From positions 16,311,840 to 16,371,839 of the forward strand of contig NC_087070.1 of the NCBI RefSeq assembly GCF_963678635.1: a DNA stretch of 60,000 nucleotides, in the 5' to 3' direction. This document shows, piece by piece, positions 1 through 11,580 of this stretch. A program made the position numbers and the translations under genes. Source of the stretch: Symsagittifera roscoffensis. Its lineage: Eukaryota > Xenacoelomorpha > Acoela > Convolutidae. Numbering within the stretch: the first letter of the stretch is position 1; each line of letters opens with the position of its first letter. Under the pieces are notes generated by a model that had not been told where the DNA came from, did not search any database, and saw only the letters and a list, made by a program, of their open reading frames with translations.

Positions 1-462
1 TTAATTCTTATCACCTAAAAAATATAATTCGCAAACAGTGATCCCTTTTGGAAAATTATTCTTAAAACCTGCTTGTTTGTTTTAAACTATATTCATTTGC
101 TGTTGAAATTTGTTGCTTTCGATTAAGTTTTTATACTTTCAACATTTGATTTTCTTGTTAATTTTTTTGATTGATGCAGATTTTCAAAAAAAGCTGAAAA
201 ATTTTGTAGCAAAAATTTTACAAAAAGTTACTATTGTTTTTGAAAAATTTTTTAAACCGCCATTAGATAAAAAATGAAAAATATTAACAAAAAAATTAAT
301 TGAAGTAAAATTTTCAGCTTCTCGCCCTTTGCAAGGTTTAGTTAACCTCTTCTTTCTCAGAAATATGTACTTTTTGGGCGCCAAAGGTGTCTTCAGAAAA
401 CTAAATTAGAATTGGTCAACTTAAAATATCCGTAATCTGCTAGTCTCTACCCCAAAATACGT

Positions 463-2362
463 TTCTTAAGTAGAAAAAGTGTTATTGTTCATTTTGGTTA
501 ATTAGAGACATATCACAGACATTCTTGCATAAATTTTCGGAAAATACTTGCAAAGTAACAAAGCGTTTTGAGGCTTAAAAAGATAATGTAATGGATTATA
601 TTGAATTTTAAAAGAGAGTTGGCTGTTTTCCAAAAACTTTGTATATAATGGATTCTCTTGGCAAAAAAATCAATTTCAGTGCCAAAATTAAAGAATTACA
701 TTCAATTGTATCACAATATTTTGATTTTTCGATTTTTTTGTCTGAAAACTTAGATAACATTGACTCTATAATCATTTTTTTTGTCTTATATTTCCATCTG
801 TAATCTTTTATAGTGGTTTTTATTTCATCGGAAATCTAATATAAATGATTATTTTTTAAAATATGAGATGATTTTTAAAAAACACCTGTATATTTAAGAA
901 ACATTCTTTCCGAAAATCCATAAAATTTGATCACAACTGGACATTATAATCGCTTATTGAAATCGTTCAATAATATAAATTGGCAAAAAAATATCTTTCA
1001 ATCCAATTTTAGTTAAAATTTGCTCACTTACTATTGATTCATGTCTACGGACCATAATAAGTCAAAAAAACCAACTAGCATCAATTAAAGTCCAGTGCGA
1101 TAAAACTTTTGAGAAGAGAGCGCCTCAAAATGCAATTTACCCTCCAAAATGGTTTCGGGTTTCAATGAATTGGCTGTAGCAAAAAATTTAAATAAATGAT
1201 CTTCTTTAGCGTTTTGGCATTGATTGCAAAACCTGAAACGAAAAACAGAAAGTTGATATAAAATGTTATGAAAACTGCCCCTTTTCAATGTTTTAACATA
1301 ATCTTACTTGAAAAAATATTACAAACTGCAAATTTTGATTTCTTTTTTTTTTGAATAAAAAGCCAGTTTCGAGGCGTCAAATTTTTACAATTTTAAGCTA
1401 TTTGAGCAAATTCCGTTTCTTAAGTAGAAAAAGTGTATATATTTCATTTTGGTTAATTAGAGACATATCACAGACATTCTTGCATAAATTTTTGGAAAGT
1501 ACTTGCAAAGTAACAAAACGTTTCGAGGCTTAAAGAGATAATATAATGGATTATATTGAATTTTAAAAGAGAGTTGGCTGTTTTCCAAAAACTTTGTATA
1601 TAATGGATTCTCTTGGCAAAAAAAATCAATTTCCGTGCCAAAAATAAAAGAATTACATTCAATTGTATCACAATATTTTGATTTTTTGTTTTTTTTGTCT
1701 GAAAACTTAGATAACATTGACTGTATAATCGTTTTCTTTGTTTTATATTTCCATCTGTAACTTTTTATAGTGGTTTTTATTTCATCGGAAATCTAATATA
1801 AATGATTATTTTTTAAAATATGAGTTGATTTTTAAAATACACCTGTATAGTTAAGAAACATTCTTTCCGAAAATCCATAAAATTTGATCACAATTGGTCA
1901 TTATAATCGCTTATTGAAATCGTTCAATGAAATAAATTGGCAAAAAATTATCTTTCAATCCAATTTTAGTTGAAATTTGCTCACTTACTATTGATTCATG
2001 TCTACGGACCATAATAAGTCAAAAAAACCAACTAGCATCAATTAAAGTCCAGTGCGATAAAACTTTTGAGAAGAGAGCGCCTCAAAATGCAATTTACCCT
2101 CAAAAATGGTTTTGGGTTTCAATGAATTGGCTGCAGCAATAAATTTAAATAAATGATCTTCTTTAGCGTTTCGGCATTGATTGCAAAACCTGAAACGAAA
2201 AACAGAAAGTTGATATAAAATGTTATGGAAATTGCCCCTTTTCAATGTTTTAACATAATCCTACTTAAAAAAATATTACAAACTGCAAATTTTGATTTTT
2301 TTTTTGAAAAAAGCCAGTTTCGAGGCGTCAAATTTTTACAATTTTAAGCTATTTGAGCAATC
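463..2362. repeat. Two-copy tandem duplication, ~956 bp period
   Basis: Copy 1 runs from about 463 to 1,415 and copy 2 from about 1,416 to 2,362. The offset is 955-957 bases at several landmarks (501 with 1,456; 1,090 with 2,047; 1,378 with 2,332). Divergence is a few percent with small indels in A/T runs. Copy B of the macro-unit (9,090-9,480) has only one, partial, version, so this duplication is private to copy A or was lost in B. Small ORFs inside appear in both copies only because the DNA is repeated; no protein family is recognisable. Confidence 0.85.
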
Positions 2363-3760
2363 CCCAAAGTTACCAGAAGCGAAACGTGTCAGTCCAATAT
2401 ATTAGGATTAAATAAGCAGCACAGAATCTTCTTGCCATTGTCTTAAAAAAATTTAGTGCTCTTAAATATTAGTATCGTTATTTAAAACTTGAGGTAACTA
2501 TTAAGATAAGCAAATTTGAAAACAATTTGTGAGAAAATATTACAGAAAACGAAAAAAAAATCACAAAGAAAACTTTTTCAATTTGTTTCTCAATTTTTTG
2601 AAATTTTAAAGTTTTTGATTCCAAAAAAAAACGCTAAAATACTCAAAAAACCTTTTTTTTAAATGAGCATAACTACGTTTCTAGCTTCTAATTTTGTGTG
2701 GAAAAACAAAGAAAAAAGAATAAAACCAAAAAAAGTGAATACAAAAATTCTTCCCATTTTTCACATGGTTGGAACAATAATATTTTTTGCAAAATTTATA
2801 AACCGTGCTGAAAATTGGCAATACGCTTACATCAACGTCCAAATAATTCGCTATTTTTGAAAAAAAAACTTTCAGAGAGAGAAAAATTTTAGAGAGACAT
2901 AATGAAAACGCAACTTTGCCATCATTATTTTTGCGGATCCCTTTGATTCGTAATTCAAAACAAACTCGAGGTACTTAATTTCAGTTGCTACGGTGTTGAA
3001 TCAACTTATCAAAACAAAACAAACAAAGCTTAAAAACTCATAAGCCTTTTTTTTCTAAATTGGGGGAGGATTAGATAAAAGGAGAAAATTTATCAGAATT
3101 ATTACAAAGCATTAAATTTTGCACGAATCGAAACCAAAAATTCATCCCAAAAACTTGCCATTTTGGTTTTTTTAGTTTAATCAAGAATTATGCTGAAAGT
3201 GCCAAACTAATTGATGAGAAAGTTAAATCATAAGTAGCTTCTCACACAGTCCATCAAATTATATTAAAAAATTTTGAAAGCCTTATCTTTCTATATTTTT
3301 GAGACTTCCTATGATATAACTTTCTCGTCAAATTTTTAAGTTGTTCCAGATTTTTTGTTTTTATTTTTCAAAACAACAATTGACCCAATTTTGGGTAAAA
3401 GTTGGTTAAGAATTTCGGGGAAAATTTTCTTTTTTTTTCTGGTGAAGTTCTAAGCAACTTATGTTCTGTTAAACTTTTGGCTTGTATTATTAAACTTTGA
3501 GAATAACGCGTTCGATGTTTTAATTTTTATTCGTTTAGTACGGATAATTTAAATCAGCACTGTTCAATCGGCGCAGTAATTTGATAAGTATATTAAAGTT
3601 GTTACGAATTGTAATTTTTCCTATGTAAGGCTGTTTTGGATGATTTTTTAAATCTCATGCAATAAAAATTACTCCATACAGATGGAAAAGCGATCAAACA
3701 AATCAAAGGTTTTGGTACAAGAGATTAGATGATAACAGACTCAACTGAAAATATCGAAAC
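2363..3760. other. AT-rich part of macro-unit, no gene seen
   Basis: Long A and T runs; conserved in copy B (about 9,490-10,820) as DNA, with indels that break every short reading frame. No RNA gene or protein motif found. Confidence 0.6.
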
Positions 3761-3764
3761 GTAT

Positions 3765-4445
3765 TGAGAAATTCGAAACGTATCTATGCGGGGCCCAAAA
3801 AAAACAAATTTTCAGATTTTCAAAAATTGTCGGTCGAGAAAGTCGAGAAAGTGGAAACATACCCAATTTGGTCCAGAAAGTCGAAACTTTTATGCGGCGT
3901 CGAAAAATCAACGTTTTTTAAAATTTTTTGGTCAGGAAAGTCGAAACATCAACTTTTGGTCGAGTCTTAAAAATTGGGTCATACCCAATTTGATCCAGAA
4001 AGTCGAAACATCTATGCGGCGTCAAAAAATCAAATTTTTAAAATTGTCGGTCGAGAAAGGCGAAACACATCAATTTTTGGTCGGGAAAGTCGAATTGTAT
4101 GTATCTATGCGGGGTCGATTAACCAAATTTTCCAATTTTTAAAAATTGTCAGTCGAGAAAGTGGAAACATACCCAATTTGATCCAGAAAGTCGAAACATC
4201 TATGCGGGGTCGAAAAACCAAAATTTTAAAAATTTTTGGTCGAGAAAGTTGAAACCTATCGACTTTTTGGCAAAAAAAACCGAAACATATCTATCCGGGG
4301 TCGAACAAAGAAAAGTTTAAAAGTGCCGTTCGAGAAAGTCGAAACATATCTGAACTGGTTCGAACAAATTCGAACACTTTTTTTTTTGGTCAAGAAACTC
4401 GAAACATACCAAAGTTTGGTCAGAAAGTCGAGACATAAATCGAGA
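3765..4445. repeat. Degenerate minisatellite, copy A
   Basis: The words GTCGAGAAAGTCGAAACAT, TCTATGCGGGGTCGA and ACCCAATTTGATCCAGAAAG recur many times, with a higher-order spacing of roughly 190 bases. All three forward frames stay open for 70-118 codons because stops are rare in the motif; the peptides are frame-shifted readings of one DNA repeat, so I do not call a gene. The same array sits in copy B at 10,820-11,580. Confidence 0.8.
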
Positions 4446-5090
4446 GCACCTCAACCCGGGGACGAAAACCCAACGAAACCAGATACAAAATCAAAGCGCA
4501 ACCCGAATGAAGCATCATTATTATACAGTTCATAGCTTTCATGGTTTAAAGCATGCATTTAAATCTTCAAGAATATCTTTACTCAACTTACTAATCATGA
4601 ATTATTTACTAATTCTTATACTCTCCGAATTTCAAGTCAAACCACTCCACTGAAAGACTAAAATAAAGTTGGTCTGAAGATTAACATCTCAAACTGGAAG
4701 TTATACGACAACGATGCTCCAATGGAATCGCACAATCCTTTTTTACCTGACCTCTTTGATTAGTGTAACTAAGATCGTTTTAGGGAAATTTAATCCCGTC
4801 AGACTAATAAAACGAAGAAAAAGACTAAGAAATTTTGATGGAATAAGGAGTTGCACGAATCTATTCAGCTGTCAGAATAGATTCAGCTGTCAGCGTGTCA
4901 GATTTTTTATTTAGCCAGACTCACTTCTATAGGTTTTCCTATAGCACGATAGATTTTTTCATCTTTTGATTGTCGATCGCGCATAGATTGAAACAACTCA
5001 AGTCAACGATATTTCAATGTTTTGCTAAACTATACAATTTCTGAAATTTCTACAATTTCTATGATGCAGCCATAACAATAACCATAAATA
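4446..5090. other. Unique part of macro-unit, no gene seen
   Basis: Conserved in copy B (11,580-12,235). It contains a short direct repeat around 4,866-4,895 (the word ATTCAGCTGTCAG twice) and an ATAGGTTTTCCTATAG near-palindrome at about 4,929-4,944. No coding potential recognised. Confidence 0.5.
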
Positions 5091-5094
5091 GCCA

Positions 5095-5215
5095 TCAAGA
5101 GAGCCACAAAAAAGAGCCCATGTTAGCTGTAGATATAGAGGAAATTCTGGTATAAAACGCAGCGAAAAGTTTGTGAAAGTCCAAGTAGCAGTCTGCCCAG
5201 CCAAAGACGCTCTCT
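5095..5215 (-). pseudogene. GPCR exon fragment (ECL1-TM3 region), copy A
   Basis: Read on the minus strand, the frame ending at 5,095 gives WADCYLDFHKLFAAF then ISSISTANMGSFLWLS. This fits the first extracellular loop, the conserved TM3 cysteine and the TM3 helix of a rhodopsin-class receptor. The exon is preceded (about 5,205-5,220) by TGTACAG, an acceptor-like border, and can be joined to the upstream exon at 5,835-6,048. A TGA stop immediately follows the TM3 segment, where the helix should continue into an ER/DR-type motif, so the receptor is truncated. Family assignment rests on pattern only. Paralogous copy at 12,240-12,355. Confidence 0.5.
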
Positions 5216-5834
5216 GTACAGCATGTTATTTCAAAAGTCATTATACAACAAAATTTAAAATTCAGAAGGAAAAAAATGTAAGTCTGATCAAAAACCAAGT
5301 AAATTGAAAAAAAAGAAAAAATTTTCTTTTGAAAACAAATTAATTTCATCGGATCGACTTTTTCAAAAAAAATTATGTATGTAAAAAATTTCGTGTCGTA
5401 ACTAAAGCATGGTCTATTTCGTCATAACAACAGTTATTCAACATCGAACGTGACAACATTATTTGTAGAAGAGGGAAACGAACTGAAGAAACTAGTAAAC
5501 AATGGATTGGGAAAAGTAAATTTTGCGCATATGAACATTAAAGTGGATTTGGCTATCTCACAAGAAAAATGTACTTCACAAACTATAATTCGGAGAAAAA
5601 AAGAAAACCACCAGTAACAAAGACAATAAAAAAATTTTTAACACTTCTTGCTGGTATTTTGTTAGAATTTAAAACTATATTTCATCAAATGTAAAACAAA
5701 TATTTGTTTAATGAGAAGTTGACACATTAAATCAGTGATTCTGATGTTGCCCTACGTGAAAAAATTTTTTGTTTTGATTTGAAAACGCTTGCTAATCGCC
5801 CGCGTAAAATCGAAGTTGAGCGCTTATTGAACTT
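5216..5834. other. Intron-like and repeat DNA between GPCR exons
   Basis: AT-rich sequence with no coding signal. Around 5,600-5,660 it contains the same stretch that in copy B is split by an H1 insertion (see 12,756), so 5,621-5,630 is an empty insertion site. From about 5,665 to 6,097 the sequence has no counterpart in copy B. Confidence 0.5.
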
Positions 5835-6048
5835 ACCCATTTAGTGCAAAGAGTTGAATCATGTCAGCAGCTGAAGCAATAACCATGAACAATTTTGATG
5901 GTCTATCGACGACGAGTCTGTGTAAAACTGTGATGTTCAGCAAATTACAGATAAAACCAATAAAACAAGTAATTGGAAAGAAAATTTTTTCTATCATTGC
6001 CAAAACTATTGATTCAGTTTCAGAGTTGAAAAAAGTGCAATTAGACAT
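5835..6048 (-). pseudogene. GPCR first exon (TM1-TM2)
   Basis: A 71-codon minus-strand frame starts with ATG at 6,048. It has a short N-terminus with an N-glycosylation-type Asn, a hydrophobic helix with the GPCR TM1 pattern (FIGFICNLLNITVLHRL) and a second helix containing ASAADMIQLFAL, which matches the TM2 (L/A)xxxD core. The frame ends in a perfect 5' splice site (GG then GTAAGT) at about 5,828-5,834. Exon 2 is 600 bases further on the minus strand. With no later exons in the window and a stop after TM3, this is a gene fragment rather than a working receptor. It is absent from copy B. Subfamily not determinable; the short loops resemble nematode chemo- or peptide receptors, which is inference. 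Confidence 0.6.
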
Positions 6049-6097
6049 GACAGATACTATCTACAGCGTCCTGTTGAATTTGTTTGACTTCTAATGA

Positions 6098-6630
6098 AAC
6101 AAGACTGCTCGTATCAGGGCGAAGCAGTGAATGTTCCGACTGCCTATTAAGGTTTATGGAGCAGTATTAACATTAAAAAATTAAAAGTAACAAAACAAAA
6201 TGAAAATTTTTTTTTCTAAAATTTGAAATTTTTTATGAAAATCTTCCCCCATACGCCATGTTAAGTACAAAACAATAAATTTTGCTCCTTTTAACAAATC
6301 AATTATGGCAAAAAAGCTTCTTTCAACAAATTTGGAACGATTTCTAAGACGGATTAAATCTCCGCTTACGCGTTAATAGCGCGAATTATATTGCGCTTAA
6401 TTGTCCCAAATTGGTTAAAATGGCGATCTTTAAACCCTCATAACTTTCCAAAAAAGGATCGCAGGTAAAATATGTTTCCAAACTTGAGCTCAAGACAACA
6501 ATACCTTTCGAATGAAACAAAAAAATTCCGTCAAAACTGGCTAGTTAAAAAGTCGAAATTTGTCTGAAGAAAAAAAAAACCCACCCCGAGCACAAATATT
6601 TTGTTACTTTTGTATCGAAAGTCAAAACAA
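6098..6630 (+). mobile_element. H1 Helentron/HINE-like non-autonomous element, copy 1
   Basis: About 535 bp. The left end is AACAAGACTGCTCGTATC followed by a hairpin CAGGGC-GAA-GCxxTG (intact form CAGGGCGAAGCCCTG), then GTTCCGACTGCC. The middle holds CGCTTACGCGTTAATAGCGCG, a GC-rich imperfect palindrome. The right end is a hairpin CTTTCGtatCGAAAG followed by GTCGGAACAA. Subterminal GTTCCGACT and AGTCGGAAC are inverted. It has no coding capacity. This copy abuts copy 2 head-to-tail. Ends with hairpins, subterminal inverted repeats and no clear target duplication match known non-autonomous Helentrons (HINE type); that class label is inference. Confidence 0.7.
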
Positions 6631-7205
6631 CAAGGCAGTTTGTATCAGGGCAAAACCCTGAGTGTTCCGACTGCCCATTAAGGTTTATGGAGCAGTAATA
6701 TCATTAAAAAATTAAAAGTAATAAAACAAAATGAACGTTTTTTTTCTTTCAAAAATTTATAATTTTTTTCTAAATCATCACCCCACACGCCATATACAGT
6801 ACAAAAGGATAGATTTTGCTACTTGTAACAAATCAATTGTGGCTAATAAGCTTCGTTAAACCAATTTGGAACGATTTCTAAGACGGATTAACTCTCCGCT
6901 TACGCGTTAATAGCGCGAAATATATCGCGCGTTAATTGTCCAAAATTGGCCAAAATGGCAATCTTTAAACCCCCGCAACTTTACGCAAAATGATCACAGG
7001 TAAAATATCCTTTCGAATTTGAGCTCAGGACAACAATACCTTTTGAAAGATATAAAAAAATTCCGTCAAAAATGGCGAGCTAAAAAGTCGAAATTAGTTT
7101 GAAGAATAAAAAAAAACCCACCCCGAGCACAAATATTCCGTTACTTTCCTATTGAAAGTCGGAACAACAAAAACTCCGTTATTTTCGTACCGAAAGTCGG
7201 AACAA
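6629..7205 (+). mobile_element. H1 element, copy 2 (tandem with copy 1)
   Basis: Same structure and orientation as copy 1, starting directly at its right end (CAAGGCAGTTTGTATCAGGGC). The right end is itself doubled: a first GTCGGAACAA at about 7,159-7,168 and a second at 7,196-7,205. After it the macro-unit sequence resumes (TAAAATCTTTTCTAACACTT), as it does after the single H1 copy at 13,299. Confidence 0.7.
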
Positions 7206-8240
7206 TAAAATCTTTTCTAACACTTCTTGCAGGTATTTTGCTTGCAAATAGGCCTAAATATTGTAGCTACGCTATCGTTGGTTGCATAAAATCGTGAACC
7301 AATGAAAACAAACTTGATGATACTTTGAACCCTCAAAAAAAGTTACTGATACAAAAAAAAATTTATGCAGAACGAATTTCGGAAAGATTCATCGAAACAA
7401 ACATGACGTTCTAGAACATATCTAAGTGCGTTCAACTTTGGCATTGTAGCAAAATTACTTGAATCACACGAAGGAATTATTAAAAGTCATTTAATCTCAA
7501 CAATATCGTAGACTATTTGCTCAAGCAGAACAAAGAATCTCAAGAACTGTAACAGAATATAGGCAAGAGAACACACTTGAAATCATCATGAGTATTTAGC
7601 GTAGGATCAAAACAAACAGCCCTTACTTCTGGCACACAAGTAGAGATACATCACAAGTCTCCGTAGAACAAGAATCGGAAAAAACAAGTCTCCGTAGAAC
7701 AAGTCTCCGTAGAACAAGAATCGGATACATCACAAGTCTCCGTAAAAAAAGAAAACCACCAGTAACAAAGACAATAAAAAATTTTTTAACACATCTTGCT
7801 GGTATTTTGCTTGCAAATAAGCCTATATATTGTAGCTACGCTATCGTTGGTTGCATAAAATCGTGAAACAATGAAAACAAACTTGATTATACTTTAAACC
7901 CTCAAAAAAAGTTACTGATACAAAAAAAAATTTATGCAGAACAAATATCGGAAAGATTCATCGAACCAAACATGACATTCCAGAACATATCTAAGTGCCT
8001 TCAACTTTGGCATTGTAGCAAAAATACTTGAATCACATAAAGGAATTATTAAAAGTCAATTAATCTCAACAATATCGTAGACTTTTTGCTCAAGCAGAAC
8101 AACCAATCTCACGAACTGTAACAGAATGTAGGCAAGAGAATACACTTGAATTCATCATGAGTATTTAGCGTAGGATCAAAACAAACAGCCCTTAATTCTG
8201 GCATACAAGTAGAGATACATCACAAGTCTCCGTAGAACAA
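7206..8240. repeat. Tail module of macro-unit, duplicated (~568 bp)
   Basis: The segment 7,215-7,680 repeats at 7,783-8,240 (offset about 568). Between them lies a short cluster of ACAAGTCTCCGTAGAACAAG repeats (about 7,650-7,750). Copy B has a single version (13,310-15,380) interrupted by the hAT element. The uninterrupted AACTTGAT words at 7,311-7,318 and 7,880-7,887 are the empty sites of that hAT insertion. No gene seen. Confidence 0.8.
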
Positions 8241-8655
8241 CGAAAATTAAAACAATTCAAACGCTTAAGTTTTTCGAGCACTTTAAACTCCAATCAAACT
8301 GACAAGGTAATTATTGCGAAATTGACGCGAGTTTTTTTCGAAAAGATTTTGACCAATAAAAAAAAACACAATATATCGATTAAACGAATTCGAATTGACT
8401 TTACCATAGTAAAAATATCTGATCAAAATCATATTTATACCTGCGTATACAACCTTAACAATTTAAGCAATTGAAGTAATATGACAACTAAAATATGGCA
8501 CAAAAACAATCAAATAAAACAGATACATCAAAAGAAAGAAAAAAAATTGCAATTTAGATACTATAAAAAAGTACAGGCTGTTTTTTTCAGACAGAAATCT
8601 GCTATATTGGTAGAGTATTAAAAAATGGAAGAAAATTGAATGTTTTTTGTTTTAA
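8241..8655. other. End of macro-unit A, no gene
   Basis: Matches 15,372-15,805 in copy B. It ends in an A/T-rich stretch just before the next unit starts (ATAATTCGCAAAT word at about 8,674). Confidence 0.6.
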
Positions 8656-10819
8656 ATTCTTAACACCCAAAAGATATAATTCGCAAATAGTGATCCCTTT
8701 TGGAAAATTATTCTTAAAACCTGCTTGTTTGTTTTAAACTATATTCTTTTGCTGTTGAAATTTGTTGCTTTCGATTAAGTTTTTATACTTTCAACATTTG
8801 ATTTTCTTGTTAATATTTTTCATTTTTTATCCACGGCGTTTTGAAAAACTTTGATTTTCAATAAAAGCTGAAAAATTTTGTAGAAAAAATTTTGCAAAAA
8901 TTTACTGCTGTTTTTGAAAAGTTTTTTAAACCGCCATTAGATAAAAAACGAAAAATTTTAACAAAAAAATCGATTGAAGTAAAATTTTCAGCTTTTCGCT
9001 TTTGCAAGGTTTAGTTAACCTCTTTTTTCTCAAAAATATGTACTTTTTGGGCGCCAAAGGTGTCTTCAGAAAACTAAATTATATGACTAAATTATATTTA
9101 GGAAAGATTCTTTCCGAAAATTCATAAAATTTGATCACAATTGGACATTATAATCGCTTATTGAAATCGTTCAATAATATAAATTGGCAAAAAAACATCT
9201 TTCAAACCAAATTTAGCTAAAATTTGCTCACTTACTATTGATTCATGTCTACGGACCATAATAAGTCAAAAAAACCAACCAGCATTAATTAAAATCCAGT
9301 GCAATAAAACTTTTGAGAAGAGAGCGCCTCAAAATGCAATTTACCCTCCAAAATGGTTTTGGGTTTCAATGAATTGGCTGCAGCAATAAATTTAAATAAA
9401 TGATCTTCTTTAGCGTTTCGGCATTGATTGCAAAACCTGAAACGAAAAACAGAAAGTTGATATAAAATGTTATGGAAACTGCCCCATTAAATAAGCAACG
9501 CAAAATTTTCTTGCCCTTGTCTTAAAAAAATTTAGTGGTCTTAAAATTTAGTATCGTTATTTAAAACTTGAGATAACTATTAAGATAAGCAAATTTGAAA
9601 AAAATTTGTGAGAAAATATTACAGAAAACGAAAAAAAAATCACAAAGAAAAATTTTTCAATTTGTTTCTCAGTTTTTTGAAATTTTGAAGTTTTTGATTC
9701 CAAAAGAACGCTAAAATACTCAAAAAACCTTTTTTTAATTGAGCATAACTACGTTTCTAGCTTTTAATTTTGTGTGGAAAAACAAAGAAAAAAGAAAAAA
9801 AACTAAAAAACATGAATACAAAATTCCTCCCGATTTTTCACATGGTTGGAACAATAATAATTTTTGCAAAATTTATAAACCGTGCTGAAAATTGGCAATA
9901 AGCTTACATCAACATCCAAATAATTCGCTATTTCTGGAAAAAAAAACTTTCAGAGAGCGAAACATTTTAGAGAGACATAATGAAAACGCAACGTTGCCAT
10001 CATTATTTTTGCGGATCCCTTTGATTCGTCATTCAAAACAAAATCGAGGTACTTAATTTCAGTTGCTACGGTGTTGAATCAAATTATCAAAAAAAAAAAA
10101 CAAAGCTTAAAAACTCCTAAGCGTTTTTTTTAAATTGGGTTAGGATTAGATAAAACGAGAAAATTTACCAGAATTATTACAAAGCATTAAATTTTGCACG
10201 AATCGAAACCAAAAATTCATCCCAAAAACTTGCCATTTTGGCTTTTTTAAATTAATCAAGAATTATGCTGAAAGTGCCAAACTAATTGATGAGAAAGTTA
10301 AATCATAAGTAGCTTCTCACACAGTCCATCAAATTATAGTAAAAAATTATCTTTCTATATTTTTGAGACTTCCTTTGATATAACATTCTCGTCAAATTTT
10401 TAAGTTGTTCCAGAGTTTTTGTTTAACTTTCAAAAACCAAATTGACCCATTTTTGGGTAAAAAGTTGGTTAAGATTTTCGGGGAAAATTTTTTTTTTATT
10501 TCTAGTGAAGTTCTAAGCAACTTATGTTCTGCTTAATTTTTGGCTTGTCTTATTAAACTTTGAGAATAACGCATTCGATGTTTTAATTTTTATTCGTTTC
10601 GTGCGGATAATTTAAATCAGCATTGTTCAATCGGCGCAGTAATTTGATAAGTAAATTAAAAATGTTACGAATTGTAATTTTTCCTATGTAAGGCTGTTTT
10701 TGATGATTTTTTAAATCTCATGCAAAAAAAATACTCCATACAGATTGGAAAAGCGATCAAACAGGTCAAAGGTTTTAGAACAAGAAATTAGATGATAACA
10801 GACTCAACTGAAAATATCG

Positions 10820-11580
10820 AAACGTATTGAGAAATTCGAAACGTATCTATGCGGGGCCGAATAATAAAACAAATTTTCAGATTTTCAAAAATTGTCGGTC
10901 GAGAAAGTCGAGAAAGTGGAAACAAACCCAATTTGGTCCAGAAAGTCGAAACATCTATGCGGCGTCAAAAAATCAAAATTTTAAAAATTGTCGGTCGAGA
11001 AAGTCGAAACACATCAATTTTTGGTCGGGAAAGTCAAATTTTATGTATCTATGCGGGGCCGATTAACTAAATTTTCAAATTTTTAAAAATTTTCGGTCGA
11101 GAAAAAAGAAACAAACCCAATTTGATCCAGAAAGTCGAAAAATCTATGCGAGGTCAAAAAACCAAATTTTTGAAACTTTTTGGTCAGGAAAGTCGAAACA
11201 TATCAATTTTTGGTCGGGAATGTCAAATTGTATGTATCTATGCGGAGTCGATTAACCAAATTTTCAAATTTTTAAAAATTGTCGGTCGAGAAAGTGGAAA
11301 CATACCCAATTTGGTCCAGAAAGTCGAAACATCTATGCGGGGTCGAAAAACCAAACTTTTAAATATTTTCGGTCGAGAAAGTCGCAACCTATCGACTTTT
11401 GGCCGAGAAAATCAAAACATATCTATCCGGGGTCGAACAAAGAAAAGTTTAAAAGTGCCGGTCGAGAAAGTCGAAACATATCTGAAATGGTTCGAACAAA
11501 GTCCAACACTTTTCTTGTTGGGTCAAGAAACTCGAAACATACCAAAGTTTGGTCAGAAAGTCGAGACATAAATCGAGAGC
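10820..11580. repeat. Degenerate minisatellite, copy B
   Basis: Counterpart of 3,765-4,445, with the block TTTGxTCCAGAAAGTCGAAA at about 10,931, 11,120 and 11,310, a higher-order period near 190 bases. A 149-codon frame (11,122-11,571) exists but consists of repeats of R/G-E-S-R-N peptides; frame content changes between copies A and B. I read this as repeat DNA. Confidence 0.8.

Larger units (their letters stand above)
1..8655. repeat. Macro-tandem repeat unit, copy A
   Basis: Seen: the sequence from position 1 realigns with the sequence from about 8,656 (same order of parts, mostly the same words), and the join at about 8,640-8,690 restarts the unit. Matching landmarks are 21 with 8,677; 2,660 with 9,740; 3,765 with 10,825; 4,890 with 11,980; 5,095 with 12,240; 7,780 with 13,310 and 8,240 with 15,372. 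Copy A is longer because it carries an extra ~956 bp internal duplication, a second tail module, a second H1 element and about 480 bp with a GPCR exon. The true left end of copy A may lie before the window. Confidence 0.85.

Noticed and set aside
1085-2245. Paired 67-codon minus-strand frames (1,085-1,288 and 2,042-2,245)
   Set aside because: Similar only because the DNA is a ~956 bp tandem duplication; no start context or family, and no sign of selection on codon third positions by eye.
3765-4445. CRISPR-like array (regularly recurring short words)
   Set aside because: Eukaryotic context, no conserved repeat of fixed length with unique spacers and no cas genes; it is a degenerate minisatellite.
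5861-6094. 77-codon plus-strand frame
   Set aside because: Antisense of the GPCR TM1-TM2 exon, which has helices and a splice donor.
11122-11571. 149-codon frame in the copy B minisatellite
   Set aside because: Its peptide is built from repeat readings, and frames are not preserved between copies A and B.
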